Made by a program: the position numbers and the translations under genes. Source: CALKXV01 sp964632495 (GTDB taxonomy: Bacteria > Pseudomonadota > Alphaproteobacteria > Rhodobacterales > Rhodobacteraceae). Taken from it: a stretch of DNA of 64,000 nucleotides. The notes beneath the pieces were generated by a model. The model did not search any database and was not told the origin of the DNA. It was given only the letters and a program-made list of their open reading frames with translations. The stretch covers positions 62,001-126,000 of the forward strand of contig CAZWDS010000002.1 of NCBI GenBank assembly GCA_964632495.1, given 5' to 3'. This document shows positions 9,035 through 17,334 of the stretch, in pieces; position 1 is the first letter of the stretch, and every line of letters begins with the position of its first letter.

Positions 9035-9514
9035 ATGTCGCATATCGTTCATATTGAAATAGATGACAGCGCTTTGCCGCCGCCGACGCCCGAGATCGAG
9101 CAGGAGCGGCGTGTGGCTGTGTTTGATCTGCTGGAGGACAACAGTTTTGTTGTCCCAGGGCGCGATGGCGCGGACAGCCCCACTGGCCCGTTCCGTTTGT
9201 TTTTGGCTATTCGGGATCGATTGTTGGTGTTTGATGTGCGGTCCGAAGATGACCAGCCAGCGGCCGAGTTTCGTTTGTCATTGGGACCGTTTCGTCAGGT
9301 GGTGAAGGATTACTACCAGATTTGCGAAAGTTATTTCGACGCGGTCAAACGTCTGCCACCGGCGCAGATTGAGGCGATTGATATGGCGCGACGCGGTATT
9401 CACAATGAAGGCGCGCGCATTTTGCAAGAGAGGCTGGAGAACAAGGCCGAACTGGACATCGACACGGCACGACGTCTGTTCACTTTGATCTGCGTCCTGC
9501 ATTTCGGGGCCTGA
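9035..9514 (+). CDS. UPF0262 family protein
   Basis: A 159-aa soluble protein matching the UPF0262 family by overall pattern (IHNEGARILQERL; TARRLFTLICVLHF at the C-terminus). It sits between hisD and a low-molecular-weight phosphatase in the usual Rhodobacterales order. Function unknown. The stop lies 3 nt before the likely TTG start of the next gene. Confidence 0.85.
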   Translation: MSHIVHIEIDDSALPPPTPEIEQERRVAVFDLLEDNSFVVPGRDGADSPTGPFRLFLAIRDRLLVFDVRSEDDQPAAEFRLSLGPFRQVVKDYYQICESYFDAVKRLPPAQIEAIDMARRGIHNEGARILQERLENKAELDIDTARRLFTLICVLHFGA

Positions 9515-9517
9515 GAA

Positions 9518-9973
9518 TTGGCGGACCTTCCCCAGTCGGTCCTGTTTTGTTGCGATCACAATGCTGTCCGCTCGCCTATGGCAGAAGGCATGATGAAGAA
9601 GCGGTACGGTCAGGAATGCTATGTGCAGTCGGCGGGCGTTCATAACGATATGGAAATCGACGGGTTTTCCATTGCCGTCTGTCAGGAGTTGGGGATCGAA
9701 TTGTCCCGGCACCGGTCGCGTAGTTTTGACGAGATGCAGGATTGGGGCGACGATCTGTCGGCCTTTGATCTGGTTGTGGCTTTGTCGCCTGCCTCGCAAC
9801 GTCGTGCATTGGAATTGACGCGGCTGTTTCATCTGGACGTGGTGTATTGGCCCATTCTGGACCCGACGGGTATCGGGGAAGGACGGGAAAACAAGTTGAA
9901 GGCGTATCGTGAGGCGCGCGATCAGATCCGGGAACGGATGCAGGCGCGTTTTGGGCCGCCGACGGTTGAATAG
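9518..9973 (+). CDS. Low-molecular-weight protein-tyrosine-phosphatase family protein
   Basis: A 151-aa protein with the P-loop C12-x5-R18 (CDHNAVRS) close to the N-terminus and the general-acid loop LDPTG, the two hallmarks of LMW phosphatases and thioredoxin-type arsenate reductases. The start is a TTG at 9518, 3 nt after the UPF0262 stop; an upstream start is excluded by that gene. No resolving-cysteine pair typical of arsenate reductases is seen beyond C11-C12, so a phosphatase is more likely. Substrate unknown. Confidence 0.8.
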   Translation: MADLPQSVLFCCDHNAVRSPMAEGMMKKRYGQECYVQSAGVHNDMEIDGFSIAVCQELGIELSRHRSRSFDEMQDWGDDLSAFDLVVALSPASQRRALELTRLFHLDVVYWPILDPTGIGEGRENKLKAYREARDQIRERMQARFGPPTVE

Positions 9974-10087
9974 GGTCTATTTGCGGACAATTTCCGCCGA
10001 AAACCCCGATTTGCCCTTGATTTGAGACCCCTTTAGCGACACATAAGCTGCGCACCTGATCGACAGGTGGCAAACAAAGGAGAGACC

Positions 10088-10306
10088 ATGGCCAAGGAAG
10101 AACTGCTCGAATTTCCTGGTGTCGTGAAGGAACTCCTGCCGAACGCGACATTCCGGGTCGAGCTCGAAAACGGCCATGAGATCATCGCGCATACGGCAGG
10201 AAAGATGCGGAAAAACCGCATCCGTGTTCTGGCTGGCGACAAAGTACAAGTCGAGATGACCCCTTATGATCTGACCAAGGGTCGGATTAACTATCGCTTC
10301 AAGTGA
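10088..10306 (+). CDS. infA: Translation initiation factor IF-1
   Basis: An OB-fold factor of 72 aa (MAKEELLEFPGVVKE ... GRINYRFK) that binds the ribosomal A site during initiation. A GTG at 10067 would add 7 residues, but AAAGGAGA ends 6 nt before the ATG at 10088 and gives the standard length. The final TGA overlaps the GTG of maf. Confidence 0.97.
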   Translation: MAKEELLEFPGVVKELLPNATFRVELENGHEIIAHTAGKMRKNRIRVLAGDKVQVEMTPYDLTKGRINYRFK

Positions 10307-10890
10307 CAAGCGCGCGACCGCGTCTTGTGCTGGGCTCAGCCTCGCCGAGACGGCTTGATATTTTGGCCGGGATGGGCGTGGTGCCGGATGATGTCCGGCC
10401 CGCCGACATTGATGAAACCCCAAAACCCGGTGAAGTGCCGCGCGCCTATTGCCGCCGTGTGACGGCGGAAAAGGCGCAGGCTGTTCCCCGTTCAGATGAT
10501 GAGATTGTTTTGACGGCTGATACCACGGTGGCGGTCGGGCGGCGCATTTTCGGCAAACCGAAGGATCGCGGCGAAGCGGCGGAATTTTTGCGGTTTTTAT
10601 CCGGACGGCGTCACCGGGTGATCACGGCGGTTGCCGTTATGGGCGACCGGCTTTGGCAGCGCGATATCATGACGATGGTGCGGATGGCACGCTTAAGTGA
10701 CGGCGAGATCAACGCTTATCTGGACACAGGCGACTGGCAAGGCAAGGCGGGGGCCTATGCCATCCAGGGGCCTGCTGCGGTGTTCATTCCGTGGATTTCC
10801 GGGTCATACACGGCTGTGATGGGGTTACCGGTGTTTGAGACCGCGCGGCTTTTGTCCAGCGCTGGTTATCCGGTGATGGAGGGCGCGTGA
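10303..10890 (+). CDS. maf: Maf family nucleotide pyrophosphatase
   Basis: A 195-aa Maf/HAM1-fold house-cleaning enzyme that hydrolyses non-canonical nucleoside triphosphates. The N-terminal signature LGSASPRRLDIL, the acidic ADTTVAVG loop and the GDWQGKAGAYAIQGPAA segment are all present. The GTG start overlaps the infA stop and the TGA overlaps the next GTG, so three genes are chained by GTGA junctions. Maf paralogues differ in base preference and this is not resolved here. Confidence 0.92.
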   Translation: MTSARPRLVLGSASPRRLDILAGMGVVPDDVRPADIDETPKPGEVPRAYCRRVTAEKAQAVPRSDDEIVLTADTTVAVGRRIFGKPKDRGEAAEFLRFLSGRRHRVITAVAVMGDRLWQRDIMTMVRMARLSDGEINAYLDTGDWQGKAGAYAIQGPAAVFIPWISGSYTAVMGLPVFETARLLSSAGYPVMEGA

Positions 10891-11915
10891 AAGGGTCTCA
10901 GGTTCTTTTCGATCAGATTTCAGGGCGCGGGGCTGCGGTGCGGATCGTGGACGGGCGTTTGGACGACCTGCTGATCGACCCGCCCGAGGATCGTATCCGC
11001 CCCGGTACCATCTATCGCGCAAAGGCCGGGCGTCCGATGAAGGGGCAGGGCGGTATGATCCTTCAGACTCCGGACGGCCCGCTGTTTCTTCGTCAGTCCA
11101 AGGGCATTGCCCAAGGCGAGACGGTGTTCGTACAAACCACAACTTACGCCGAACCCGCAAAGGCGGCCCCTGCGGCGTTGAAACTGCTTTTGAAGAGCCG
11201 GTTCTGCTTGCTGACACCGGGGGCATCGGGGCGGAACATTTCAAAGGCTATCCGCGACGAGGAACGCCGGGTCGAGTTGCAAGAGATCATCCACTCTATC
11301 GCATTGCCCGAAGGCGCGGGGCTTGTGGTGCGCACGGCAGCGGAAGAGGCCGATGATGATGAGATCGCCGCTGATTTGACGGCTTTGGCTGATTTGGCTG
11401 GTTCGTTGATCTCAGAACCCCGCGAAGGCCCGCCGGAAAAGCTGCTGGACGGGCCTTTGGCCAGCGAGACCGCTTTGCGGGATTGGCCGCGCCCAGATGT
11501 GTTCGAGGACGCGCCGGGGTGTTTCTCTGAGACGGGTGTGGACGAGATGATTGATGATGTCCGTCAGCCCGAAGTTCGGTTTTCGGACGGGTCAATGTAT
11601 GTCGAAGCCACGCGGGCCTTGGTGGCGGTTGATGTGAACACCGCAGGAAATACGAACGCGGCGGCGGGGCTGTCGGCGAATATCGCTGCTTTGCGTGCCT
11701 TGCCGAGGGCTTTGCGATTGCGCGGTTTGGGCGGGCAAATCGTTTTGGACATGGCACCGATGGCGAAACGAGAGCGCAAGCGCGTGGAAGACGCCGCAAA
11801 GGCGGCCTTCCGCTCAGACGGGATCGAAACCAGCTTTGTTGGCTGGACACCGCTTGGTCATATGGAGTTTTTGAGAAAGCGCGAACGTCTTCCCCTAGAA
11901 GAGGCCCTGAAATGA
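10887..11915 (+). CDS. Short ribonuclease E/G-type protein
   Basis: A 342-aa member of the RNase E/G family. The two Mg-binding Asp regions are visible (ALVAVDVNTAG and GQIVLDMAPM), and so is the 5'-sensor/RNase-H-like segment. It lacks the CPxCxGxG zinc-link motif and the long scaffold tail of RNase E. The length and the GTGA/ATGA chaining between maf and yacG match a truncated paralogue common in Rhodobacterales. Activity is likely but may be degenerate; another RNase E should exist elsewhere in the genome. Confidence 0.85.
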   Translation: MKGSQVLFDQISGRGAAVRIVDGRLDDLLIDPPEDRIRPGTIYRAKAGRPMKGQGGMILQTPDGPLFLRQSKGIAQGETVFVQTTTYAEPAKAAPAALKLLLKSRFCLLTPGASGRNISKAIRDEERRVELQEIIHSIALPEGAGLVVRTAAEEADDDEIAADLTALADLAGSLISEPREGPPEKLLDGPLASETALRDWPRPDVFEDAPGCFSETGVDEMIDDVRQPEVRFSDGSMYVEATRALVAVDVNTAGNTNAAAGLSANIAALRALPRALRLRGLGGQIVLDMAPMAKRERKRVEDAAKAAFRSDGIETSFVGWTPLGHMEFLRKRERLPLEEALK

Positions 11916-12094
11916 GCTGCCCTGTCTGCAAGAGACCCACCGAGAAATCCTATCGCCCGTTCTGCTCAAAGCGCTGCGCGGATGTTGATCTTGGGCGTTG
12001 GTTCAACGGCAGCTACGCGGTTCCGGTGGTAGATGAACCCTTCGGCGAAGACGAGCCGGGCGAGGGCGCGGATCGCCCGGAGAAATGGCATTGA
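11912..12094 (+). CDS. yacG: DNA gyrase inhibitor / zinc-binding protein YacG
   Basis: A 60-aa zinc-ribbon protein with ligands C3, C6, C18 and C22 (CPVC ... FCSKRC) followed by LGRWFNGSYAVP, the diagnostic YacG core. In E. coli YacG binds GyrB and inhibits gyrase. The start overlaps the stop of the RNase E/G-type gene. An acidic tail follows. Confidence 0.95.
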   Translation: MSCPVCKRPTEKSYRPFCSKRCADVDLGRWFNGSYAVPVVDEPFGEDEPGEGADRPEKWH

Positions 12095-12180
12095 TTTTTT
12101 GGCGTTTCGCCTCTGGACAGCCAAGGACCGGGACACTAGAACACACCGACCCAAGCGAGGCCCCGAGCCCGCTCTCCCGT

Positions 12181-12255
12181 GCCCGGGTAGCTCAGGGGTA
12201 GAGCAGTGGATTGAAAATCCTCGTGTCGGTGGTTCGATTCCGCCCCCGGGCACCA
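12181..12255 (+). tRNA. tRNA-Phe (GAA)
   Basis: The cloverleaf is readable: acceptor GCCCGGG/CCCGGGC, D-arm TAGCTCAGGGGTAGAGCA, anticodon loop TTGAAAA with anticodon GAA, T-arm GGTTCGATTCC, and an encoded CCA end. It follows yacG. Confidence 0.95.
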
Positions 12256-12480
12256 TAAAATCAAAGACTTGCGAAAAACGGCATTCTGCCATTTACAGCA
12301 CATAGAAAAAGAACGGTCTCCACACCCAAACGTATTGATATCCCGACTTGGCACAGGTCTCTCAAGAAAATGCGGATCGACTGGATGCCATTGCTGGTGA
12401 CGATCTGAAGATCCTATCAAACAATGCGGTGGTTCAGAAGGTTGTTATCAACACCGACGCTGAGTTGATCTACAAGGAAT
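12256..12480 (+). other. Gap after tRNA-Phe, with a short coding-like stretch
   Basis: From a TTG at 12348 a plausible frame (MAQVSQENADRLDAIAGDD ...) runs about 44 codons with sensible composition, then enters the 3' end of the convergent membrane gene at 12481 and becomes implausible. It may be a gene remnant. No tRNA-end duplication or other att-like repeat was spotted. Confidence 0.25.
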
Positions 12481-13077
12481 TCAAGCTTTCTCTGCTTGAT
12501 CTTCCAGGTCAGGTACGTGCACCAAAAGTGCAACCGACACCGCGATCAACAAGCCACCGATGTAAAAAGCGGAAAATCCCGACGCCAGGTTATCCCATGA
12601 TTGAGTTTTCAGAAATGCCATCGAGCCGAGCGCCAAACTTGAAAACCAGCAAAACGCTGAGGTCGCAGCACAGACTGCCATAGGCAGCTTATACTTGATC
12701 GGTAAGGCAAGAAGCGGGCGATCCTGGAACCGTTCCATTACTGGCATAACGAAGGTTGAGATTGCGACTGCATTGATGCTCAGCAACGAAACGATAAAGA
12801 TCTTCATAAAGATTTTGGCCGAGAATTCGGCAAGGACAAACCCCGTGCGGACATAGATCAAAGCTAAGCCTGTGGCCCACAACCCAACCATTGCGAACAT
12901 GATCATATGGTGGGATTGCAGCGTGTCTGCGAGCATCACTTTGCTCACATTCGACCAGCGCTTTTGAAAAAAGAGAAAATCCAAACGGATCGCCAATCCG
13001 AAACCAATGGCCACGAATAGCAAATGTACGTAAGCGATCAGATCGACAAACACCGATTCCCCCGGAAACAGCAGCAT
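12481..13077 (-). CDS. Hypothetical multi-pass inner-membrane protein
   Basis: 198 aa with about five hydrophobic helices: near 8-30 (VDLIAYVHLLFVAIGFGLAI), 55-75, 87-110, 132-152 and 165-187. His residues sit in or next to helices (H18, and the pair in SHHMIMF), a layout seen in heme- or copper-handling CopD/DUF2269-like proteins, but the similarity is too weak to name. The ATG start is at the edge of an A+T-rich intergenic region. Single gene; no obvious partner. Confidence 0.6.
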   Translation of the reverse strand: MLLFPGESVFVDLIAYVHLLFVAIGFGLAIRLDFLFFQKRWSNVSKVMLADTLQSHHMIMFAMVGLWATGLALIYVRTGFVLAEFSAKIFMKIFIVSLLSINAVAISTFVMPVMERFQDRPLLALPIKYKLPMAVCAATSAFCWFSSLALGSMAFLKTQSWDNLASGFSAFYIGGLLIAVSVALLVHVPDLEDQAEKA

Positions 13078-13338
13078 CTCTTTACTAACGTTGTACCATT
13101 ATCAAAGCTAATACAATTGCAATAAGAGGCTAATACTTGCCGATGAAGCCTAAAAAGATCTTTTTGATCAGTGGCTTACAGTCATGTCTGCGGTGTTAGA
13201 TTCACCAATTTCTGACGAACTCAGCTATTTTTCTGACCAAATTTTGGGCGTAAGGCTGCGTTTTCAGCCCTAAGGCTGCGTGATACCAGCCTGAGCCACG
13301 CGACGGGCCGCACAAAATGCGACCCCGTCCGCTTAAAA

Positions 13339-13602
13339 TCAAGTGGCCGCTGCGCCCCGACCTCTTTTGCGTCTTATGCGCGGTCTTGCTACGTTGAGTT
13401 CCGTCGACGGGTCGTCGAACTCTTGGTTCGGATGGCTTTGCAAACGCGCTTGTTCATAGCTCTTCTTCCAAAAATTTCTTTCGGATGCGATCGAGCTTAT
13501 TTCCTGCTTTGAATTCAGGCACCAAAGCACCCAGCCCAAAGCGAGCCCAAGCACAAAGGTGGATGACAGGAATACCACAATCTCAAGTTCTGGCGTTAGC
13601 AT
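13339..13602 (-). CDS. Small single-pass membrane protein (87 aa)
   Basis: An N-terminal hydrophobic helix (IVVFLSSTFVLGLALGWVLW) is followed by a charged cytoplasmic-type tail ending RPRIRRKRGRGAAAT. It lies directly downstream of, and in the same direction as, the coiled-coil OmpA-domain gene, with about 40 bp between them, so it is probably co-transcribed. The arrangement resembles an anchor or envelope accessory protein. No family recognised. Confidence 0.55.
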   Translation of the reverse strand: MLTPELEIVVFLSSTFVLGLALGWVLWCLNSKQEISSIASERNFWKKSYEQARLQSHPNQEFDDPSTELNVARPRIRRKRGRGAAAT

Positions 13603-13642
13603 GATCTTTCCAATCCGGTGGTCTTTTCTGCGTTGGCTTCAG

Positions 13643-14782
13643 TCATTTCATTTCCCAGTCAAATACGATGCGCTCGTTTTGCGAACGACCCTCTGGTGTC
13701 GCGTTGTCGGCAACCGGGTCGCTGGCTCCATATCCAACCGCGCGCATCGATCCACTTGGAATTCCGTTTTCTTCCAAGAAGGCCAAAACGGCATTGGCAC
13801 GTCCGTTGCTAAGCAGCAGGTTGCTGGCAACACCGCCCGCATTGTCCGTGTGGCCCTCAATTTCGAGCAGGACGTCTTGCGCAAGGCACTCAGAGACGAC
13901 CTCTGTCAGCTCATTCAGCAGGCCGGCTGTCTGGTCAGATATCGCTGTGGCGCCACCTGCGAAACTGATAGCGCCCGTCAACGCGTCCGAACGCGCCTGG
14001 CATATGGTTGCGGGCAACACAGTGGGCGCTTGAATAGAGGCGTTTAAGGCTACAATCGTGTCTTCTTGTTCGCTTAGGTCAGCTTGTAGCTCAGACATGC
14101 GCGACTTCATTGCGTTGACCAATTCTACCATTTCCGTGGTGACCTGAGCCTGCTCTTCGTTTTCTTTCTTCAGGGCGGCCAGTTCTTTCACGGCGGAATC
14201 TCTTTCCGCAATAACGTCTGTTTGCGCGGTCACGTCTGCTGAGGCAATTTTCTCATTCAAAGCAGTTTCAAGTTCGCTCGCTTTTTGTGCCGAAGCCTCG
14301 CCGACGCGCTCTAGCTCTGTGATGCTGGCTTCAAGGGCGGCGATTTTTTCACTTTTCAGAGATATCTCAGCGGCCTTGGCTTGTGCCTCGCTCTGAAAGG
14401 CGCTGGCGGATTTTTTCGATTCTGAAAGCTCGTCCTGCAATGCAGTCAGGCTTTCCAACAATGCATGATCCTGTGCTTTCAGTTCAGCGGTCTGAGCTTC
14501 GGTCGCTTGTAAAGCGGCGAGGTTCAACTCAAGCTGTTCTTTCTCAGTCCGAGCGCCGTCTAGATCGGAAAGCAGGGTGGAGTTCTTTTCTTCAAGCTCG
14601 GCCAGTGCAGCGCGCAAGCTTGAATTCTCTTCAACCGCTTTGGCATGGGTTTCTTGATCTACCGCGTCAGCCATTTCAGACTGAGCAACTGATCTTGATG
14701 CTTCGACGGGCAAGGTTTGAATAGCGGTGAAGAACACCAAAGCTGTCAAAGCTAAGACACCGAAGATTAGGCCTATTCTCAT
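13643..14782 (-). CDS. Coiled-coil protein with C-terminal OmpA-like peptidoglycan-binding domain
   Basis: 379 aa. Residues 1-22 form a hydrophobic anchor or uncleaved signal (MRIGLIFGVLALTALVFF). Residues of about 45-240 are a heptad-rich coiled coil full of Glu, Ala and Leu. The C-terminus is an OmpA domain with LEIEGHTDNAGG and the closing EGRSQNERIVF, which bind diaminopimelate in peptidoglycan. The longer frame begins at a GTG inside the 14835-14860 hairpin, so the ATG at 14782 is preferred. It lies downstream of a second OmpA-domain gene, suggesting an envelope-spanning tether. Confidence 0.8.
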   Translation of the reverse strand: MRIGLIFGVLALTALVFFTAIQTLPVEASRSVAQSEMADAVDQETHAKAVEENSSLRAALAELEEKNSTLLSDLDGARTEKEQLELNLAALQATEAQTAELKAQDHALLESLTALQDELSESKKSASAFQSEAQAKAAEISLKSEKIAALEASITELERVGEASAQKASELETALNEKIASADVTAQTDVIAERDSAVKELAALKKENEEQAQVTTEMVELVNAMKSRMSELQADLSEQEDTIVALNASIQAPTVLPATICQARSDALTGAISFAGGATAISDQTAGLLNELTEVVSECLAQDVLLEIEGHTDNAGGVASNLLLSNGRANAVLAFLEENGIPSGSMRAVGYGASDPVADNATPEGRSQNERIVFDWEMK

Positions 14783-14834
14783 AGCGACCACCCTAAGAAC
14801 TGAGTTACTAAAGAACGCGCGAGGCGTCGTTTGG

Positions 14835-14860
14835 TGCACGGCCCGGGGGCGGGCCGTGCA
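14835..14860. terminator. Perfect 11-bp hairpin between two OmpA-domain genes
   Basis: TGCACGGCCCG, loop GGGG, then CGGGCCGTGCA. It lies just after the stop of the upstream minus-strand gene (14867). There is no T-run on either side, so it may be an mRNA-stabilising or attenuating hairpin and not a classical intrinsic terminator. Confidence 0.55.
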
Positions 14861-14866
14861 AATTGT

Positions 14867-15967
14867 TTAGGCACCAGTCGTATCTTTCACGACTGAGAAT
14901 TCGATGCGGCGATTGCGCTGCTTGTTTTCAGAAGAGTCATTCGCGACAACCGGAAGCGTTTCGCCAAATCCGACCGCTTCGATGCGTGTTCCATCAGCAC
15001 CGGATTCCACCAAGTAGGCGCGCACGGCCCGTGCACGTGCTTCAGACAGAACTTGGTTGTTCGCTGCCGCACCATCTGAATCGGTGTGCCCATCGACGCT
15101 GATTTTCAGCTCTGGGCAACGGTTGATCATATCAACGATGCTGGTCAGGATTGGGCTGCTGCGATCTTCAAGACGGGCACTGCCGCTTGCAAAATAGATA
15201 TTGTCCGTGCGCGACATGATTTCAAAGCGGCCTTTGCAGGCCTCTACCGAAAAATCGCCTTCGGTTTCCATCGCAGCCGATTTGAATCCAGCCATCGCGG
15301 CCATGTCTGCGGATGCGCTTGCATATTGTGCAGCGCTGCTTGCTCGGTTGAACATGAAGTCGAACGTCACCGTTGCAGAAGGAATGATCTCGACCTTCGC
15401 GGCTTCCTCAAGCTTGGCAACACCGCCATCAAGGTCAAAGTCCGCTGTAGGCAGGGAAATTGGCGTGCTTGAAGTGACGGACACTGTGTTGTTGTCCAAA
15501 AGCATGACGGCGATTTCCGCTTCACGCTCGGATGTTACACCGTGCAATTCGATGGTGTAGGGCGCTGTCATGATTTTACGGCGAACGGTTTCCAGGTCTT
15601 CAATCATTTCCGGATCAATCTGCATCGTGATCACGGCTTCTGGGAACTGGAAGGTTTCAAACATCAGGAAACGCATGCGCACGTTGCGCAGGTCAACTTT
15701 GGTGTCGACCGAGTCCATCAGAATTCGAACCGTGGCCAATCCATTTGCGTCGATTGTTCCGGCGTAGGTGCCGAAAGTGCTCGATTCAACTTTTGTTTCG
15801 TTTTTCACCGATTGGAAACGCAGCGTCGAAGCGTCCGGGTTCATGGTCCAACCTGGAGAAAAGACCGACTCTTGCGACAAGGCCTGCTGAGGACCAAAGC
15901 AGATCAGACCGGCCAAAAGTGCGTGCTTACACGTCAGTGTGAGTGTGTTGGTTGTTTTTCCAAACAT
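14867..15967 (-). CDS. YceI-like domain fused to an OmpA-like domain, exported
   Basis: 366 aa from the ATG at 15967, which has GGAGAA 5 nt upstream and opens a signal peptide (MFGKTTNTLTLTCKHALLAG ... ALSQESVF). The longer frame to 16225 runs through A+T-rich non-coding DNA. Residues of about 35-205 look like a YceI lipocalin-type barrel (a WTMNPDASTLRFQSVK opening and YTIELHGVTSER). The C-terminal OmpA domain has ISVDGHTDSDGAAANN and the NKQRNRRIEF finish. It should be periplasmic and bound to peptidoglycan. The fusion is unusual. The ligand is unknown; YceI relatives bind isoprenoids. Confidence 0.75.
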   Translation of the reverse strand: MFGKTTNTLTLTCKHALLAGLICFGPQQALSQESVFSPGWTMNPDASTLRFQSVKNETKVESSTFGTYAGTIDANGLATVRILMDSVDTKVDLRNVRMRFLMFETFQFPEAVITMQIDPEMIEDLETVRRKIMTAPYTIELHGVTSEREAEIAVMLLDNNTVSVTSSTPISLPTADFDLDGGVAKLEEAAKVEIIPSATVTFDFMFNRASSAAQYASASADMAAMAGFKSAAMETEGDFSVEACKGRFEIMSRTDNIYFASGSARLEDRSSPILTSIVDMINRCPELKISVDGHTDSDGAAANNQVLSEARARAVRAYLVESGADGTRIEAVGFGETLPVVANDSSENKQRNRRIEFSVVKDTTGA

Positions 15968-16242
15968 AATATTCTCCAAACAATGCAACTTGTTAGTTGC
16001 TGTTACTGCTGCGGGTGAAATACGTAGACCCCAGTGAATTGCTCCAAACATCGCAATGACGTTTAGAATTTGTATCAAGTTGATAGTAACTGCGGCATTG
16101 TTGCCAAAATTGGGCGGAATTGCGGTATATTTGCTAAATTTGACAGAAAATTTGGTCTTAAATGTCTTAAAATTGACTGAAACTAAGTCCAGAACGGAAA
16201 CAATGAGATCAAAACTAACACACACACATTGAGGCTAGAGTT

Positions 16243-16800
16243 ATGATTAAGAACATCGTGACAGGCTTGTTACTTATCTTTTTGGCAACTTCTGTTGCGA
16301 CCGCGCAAGACGCTGACGAAACAGCAGCGTGGGAAGCGGCTCAGAAAAGCACCACCTCGGAAGAGGTTTTCGCGTTTATCGAACAGTATCCAAGCAGCGT
16401 CTATGCCAAGGACGCCAAGTCTTTGATGATCGATCTGCTTTGGACGGAACTTGCTGAAGAATCGCCCCAACAAGCGACACAAACCTCCGAGCCAGCCGCT
16501 GAAAGCGCCCCGGTGTTTTTTAGTCAGCCGCTGACCGAAGGATCTGCTGACGTGGTAGGTAGATCGCTTAAGCAACTGATCGCATCATCGCCGGCCTTTC
16601 CACCGATCGAAGGTTTGCCTGAGACGTATTGGAAAGACCAAACGTGTTCGAACTGTCACGAATGGGAAAAGGCGAACCTGTGTACTCAGGCAAACTCATA
16701 TTTGTCCGACAAAGGCGCCGAGAACCTGATCAAAAAGCATCCATTTGGCGGAGCTTTCAAGCTGAACTTGCGCGTTTGGGCAAAAGGCGGCTGCGAATAG
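16243..16800 (+). CDS. Exported protein with a single CxxCH heme-binding motif
   Basis: A 185-aa protein with a clear Sec signal peptide (MIKNIVTGLLLIFLATSVATAQ, cleavage near residue 21). The C-terminal part contains C135-x-x-C138-H139 (CSNCHEW) plus Cys147 and Cys184. The CxxCH motif in a periplasmic protein suggests covalent heme c, although no distal Met ligand is obvious and the extra Cys pair could instead form a disulfide. Divergent from the YceI-OmpA gene across an A+T-rich 275-bp region. Confidence 0.6.
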   Translation: MIKNIVTGLLLIFLATSVATAQDADETAAWEAAQKSTTSEEVFAFIEQYPSSVYAKDAKSLMIDLLWTELAEESPQQATQTSEPAAESAPVFFSQPLTEGSADVVGRSLKQLIASSPAFPPIEGLPETYWKDQTCSNCHEWEKANLCTQANSYLSDKGAENLIKKHPFGGAFKLNLRVWAKGGCE

Positions 16801-16814
16801 GTCTTAAGATATCC

Positions 16815-16848
16815 GAGACACTGGCGACAGTAAGTAAGCCAGTGTCTC
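16815..16848. terminator. Inverted repeat between convergent genes
   Basis: GAGACACTGGC, a 12-nt loop, then GCCAGTGTCTC: an 11-bp perfect stem between the CxxCH gene (stop 16800) and the convergent phosphatase gene (stop 16855). It can serve both directions. There is no strong T-run. Confidence 0.6.
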
Positions 16849-16854
16849 CATTGC

Positions 16855-17334
16855 CTAATAGTCGTCGCCCGCATAGCGGTTTGGCTGACCTTTCGCATCC
16901 GGGCTGTCGATAAAGTTGGCCCAATCGTCCCCCGGTCTCCAGATACTCTCCATAGTCGCGAAGGCGTCGGCTTCGGACATATCGAAGCCGGTTTTTGCAT
17001 ATCGGTAGATAAACGCGCTGACGCGGGCGTTGTAGATGCAATGAACGTGGATCATTTTGTCCGGGTTCGTCTCAAGGGCAAAGCTGAAATCCTTGAAATT
17101 CTGGTCGGTCGGGTTCTCGAAATCGACGGGAATATAAGTGTACGTCATCCCAAGTGCCGCGACCGTACGCGCTTCGTCCGCTAGTGCACCTTTGTTGTGA
17201 TGTGGACCAAGGTTCAGAATGCGTGTGACCCCAAGGGATTGGATGTCAGCCAATTGGTCTTCCGTCGGTTGCCCCGATGTTGTGAGACGCGCATTGATCC
17301 GCCGCCAATTCAGGATATGTGGCAGGTTGGTCAT
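16855..17334 (-). CDS. Tyrosine-phosphatase-family protein (DUF442/Blh-like)
   Basis: 159 aa. The N-terminal GQPTEDQLADIQSLGVTRILNLGPH and the loop VHCIYNARVSAF mark the dual-specificity-phosphatase-like superfamily. The spacing is Cys-x4-Arg (C-I-Y-N-A-R), as in DUF442-type members, and not the canonical Cys-x5-Arg, so classic phosphatase activity is uncertain. The ATG at 17334 overlaps the DUF1272 stop (ATGA). The longer frame would add five residues lying inside the upstream gene. Confidence 0.75.
   Translation of the reverse strand: MTNLPHILNWRRINARLTTSGQPTEDQLADIQSLGVTRILNLGPHHNKGALADEARTVAALGMTYTYIPVDFENPTDQNFKDFSFALETNPDKMIHVHCIYNARVSAFIYRYAKTGFDMSEADAFATMESIWRPGDDWANFIDSPDAKGQPNRYAGDDY

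Noticed and set aside
12348..12683. 111-codon plus-strand frame after tRNA-Phe
   Set aside because: Only the first ~44 codons look coding; the rest is antisense to the membrane-protein gene. Mentioned as a possible remnant only.
13251..13281. Two direct copies of TAAGGCTGCGT, 20 bp apart
   Set aside because: Isolated and short, with no third copy or neighbouring feature; may be chance.
14783..14839. Upstream GTG start for the coiled-coil OmpA gene
   Set aside because: The codon lies inside the 11-bp hairpin and would put 19 residues before the hydrophobic anchor.
15968..16225. N-terminal extension of the YceI-OmpA gene
   Set aside because: A+T-rich promoter-like DNA; the ATG at 15967 has a Shine-Dalgarno and begins a signal peptide.
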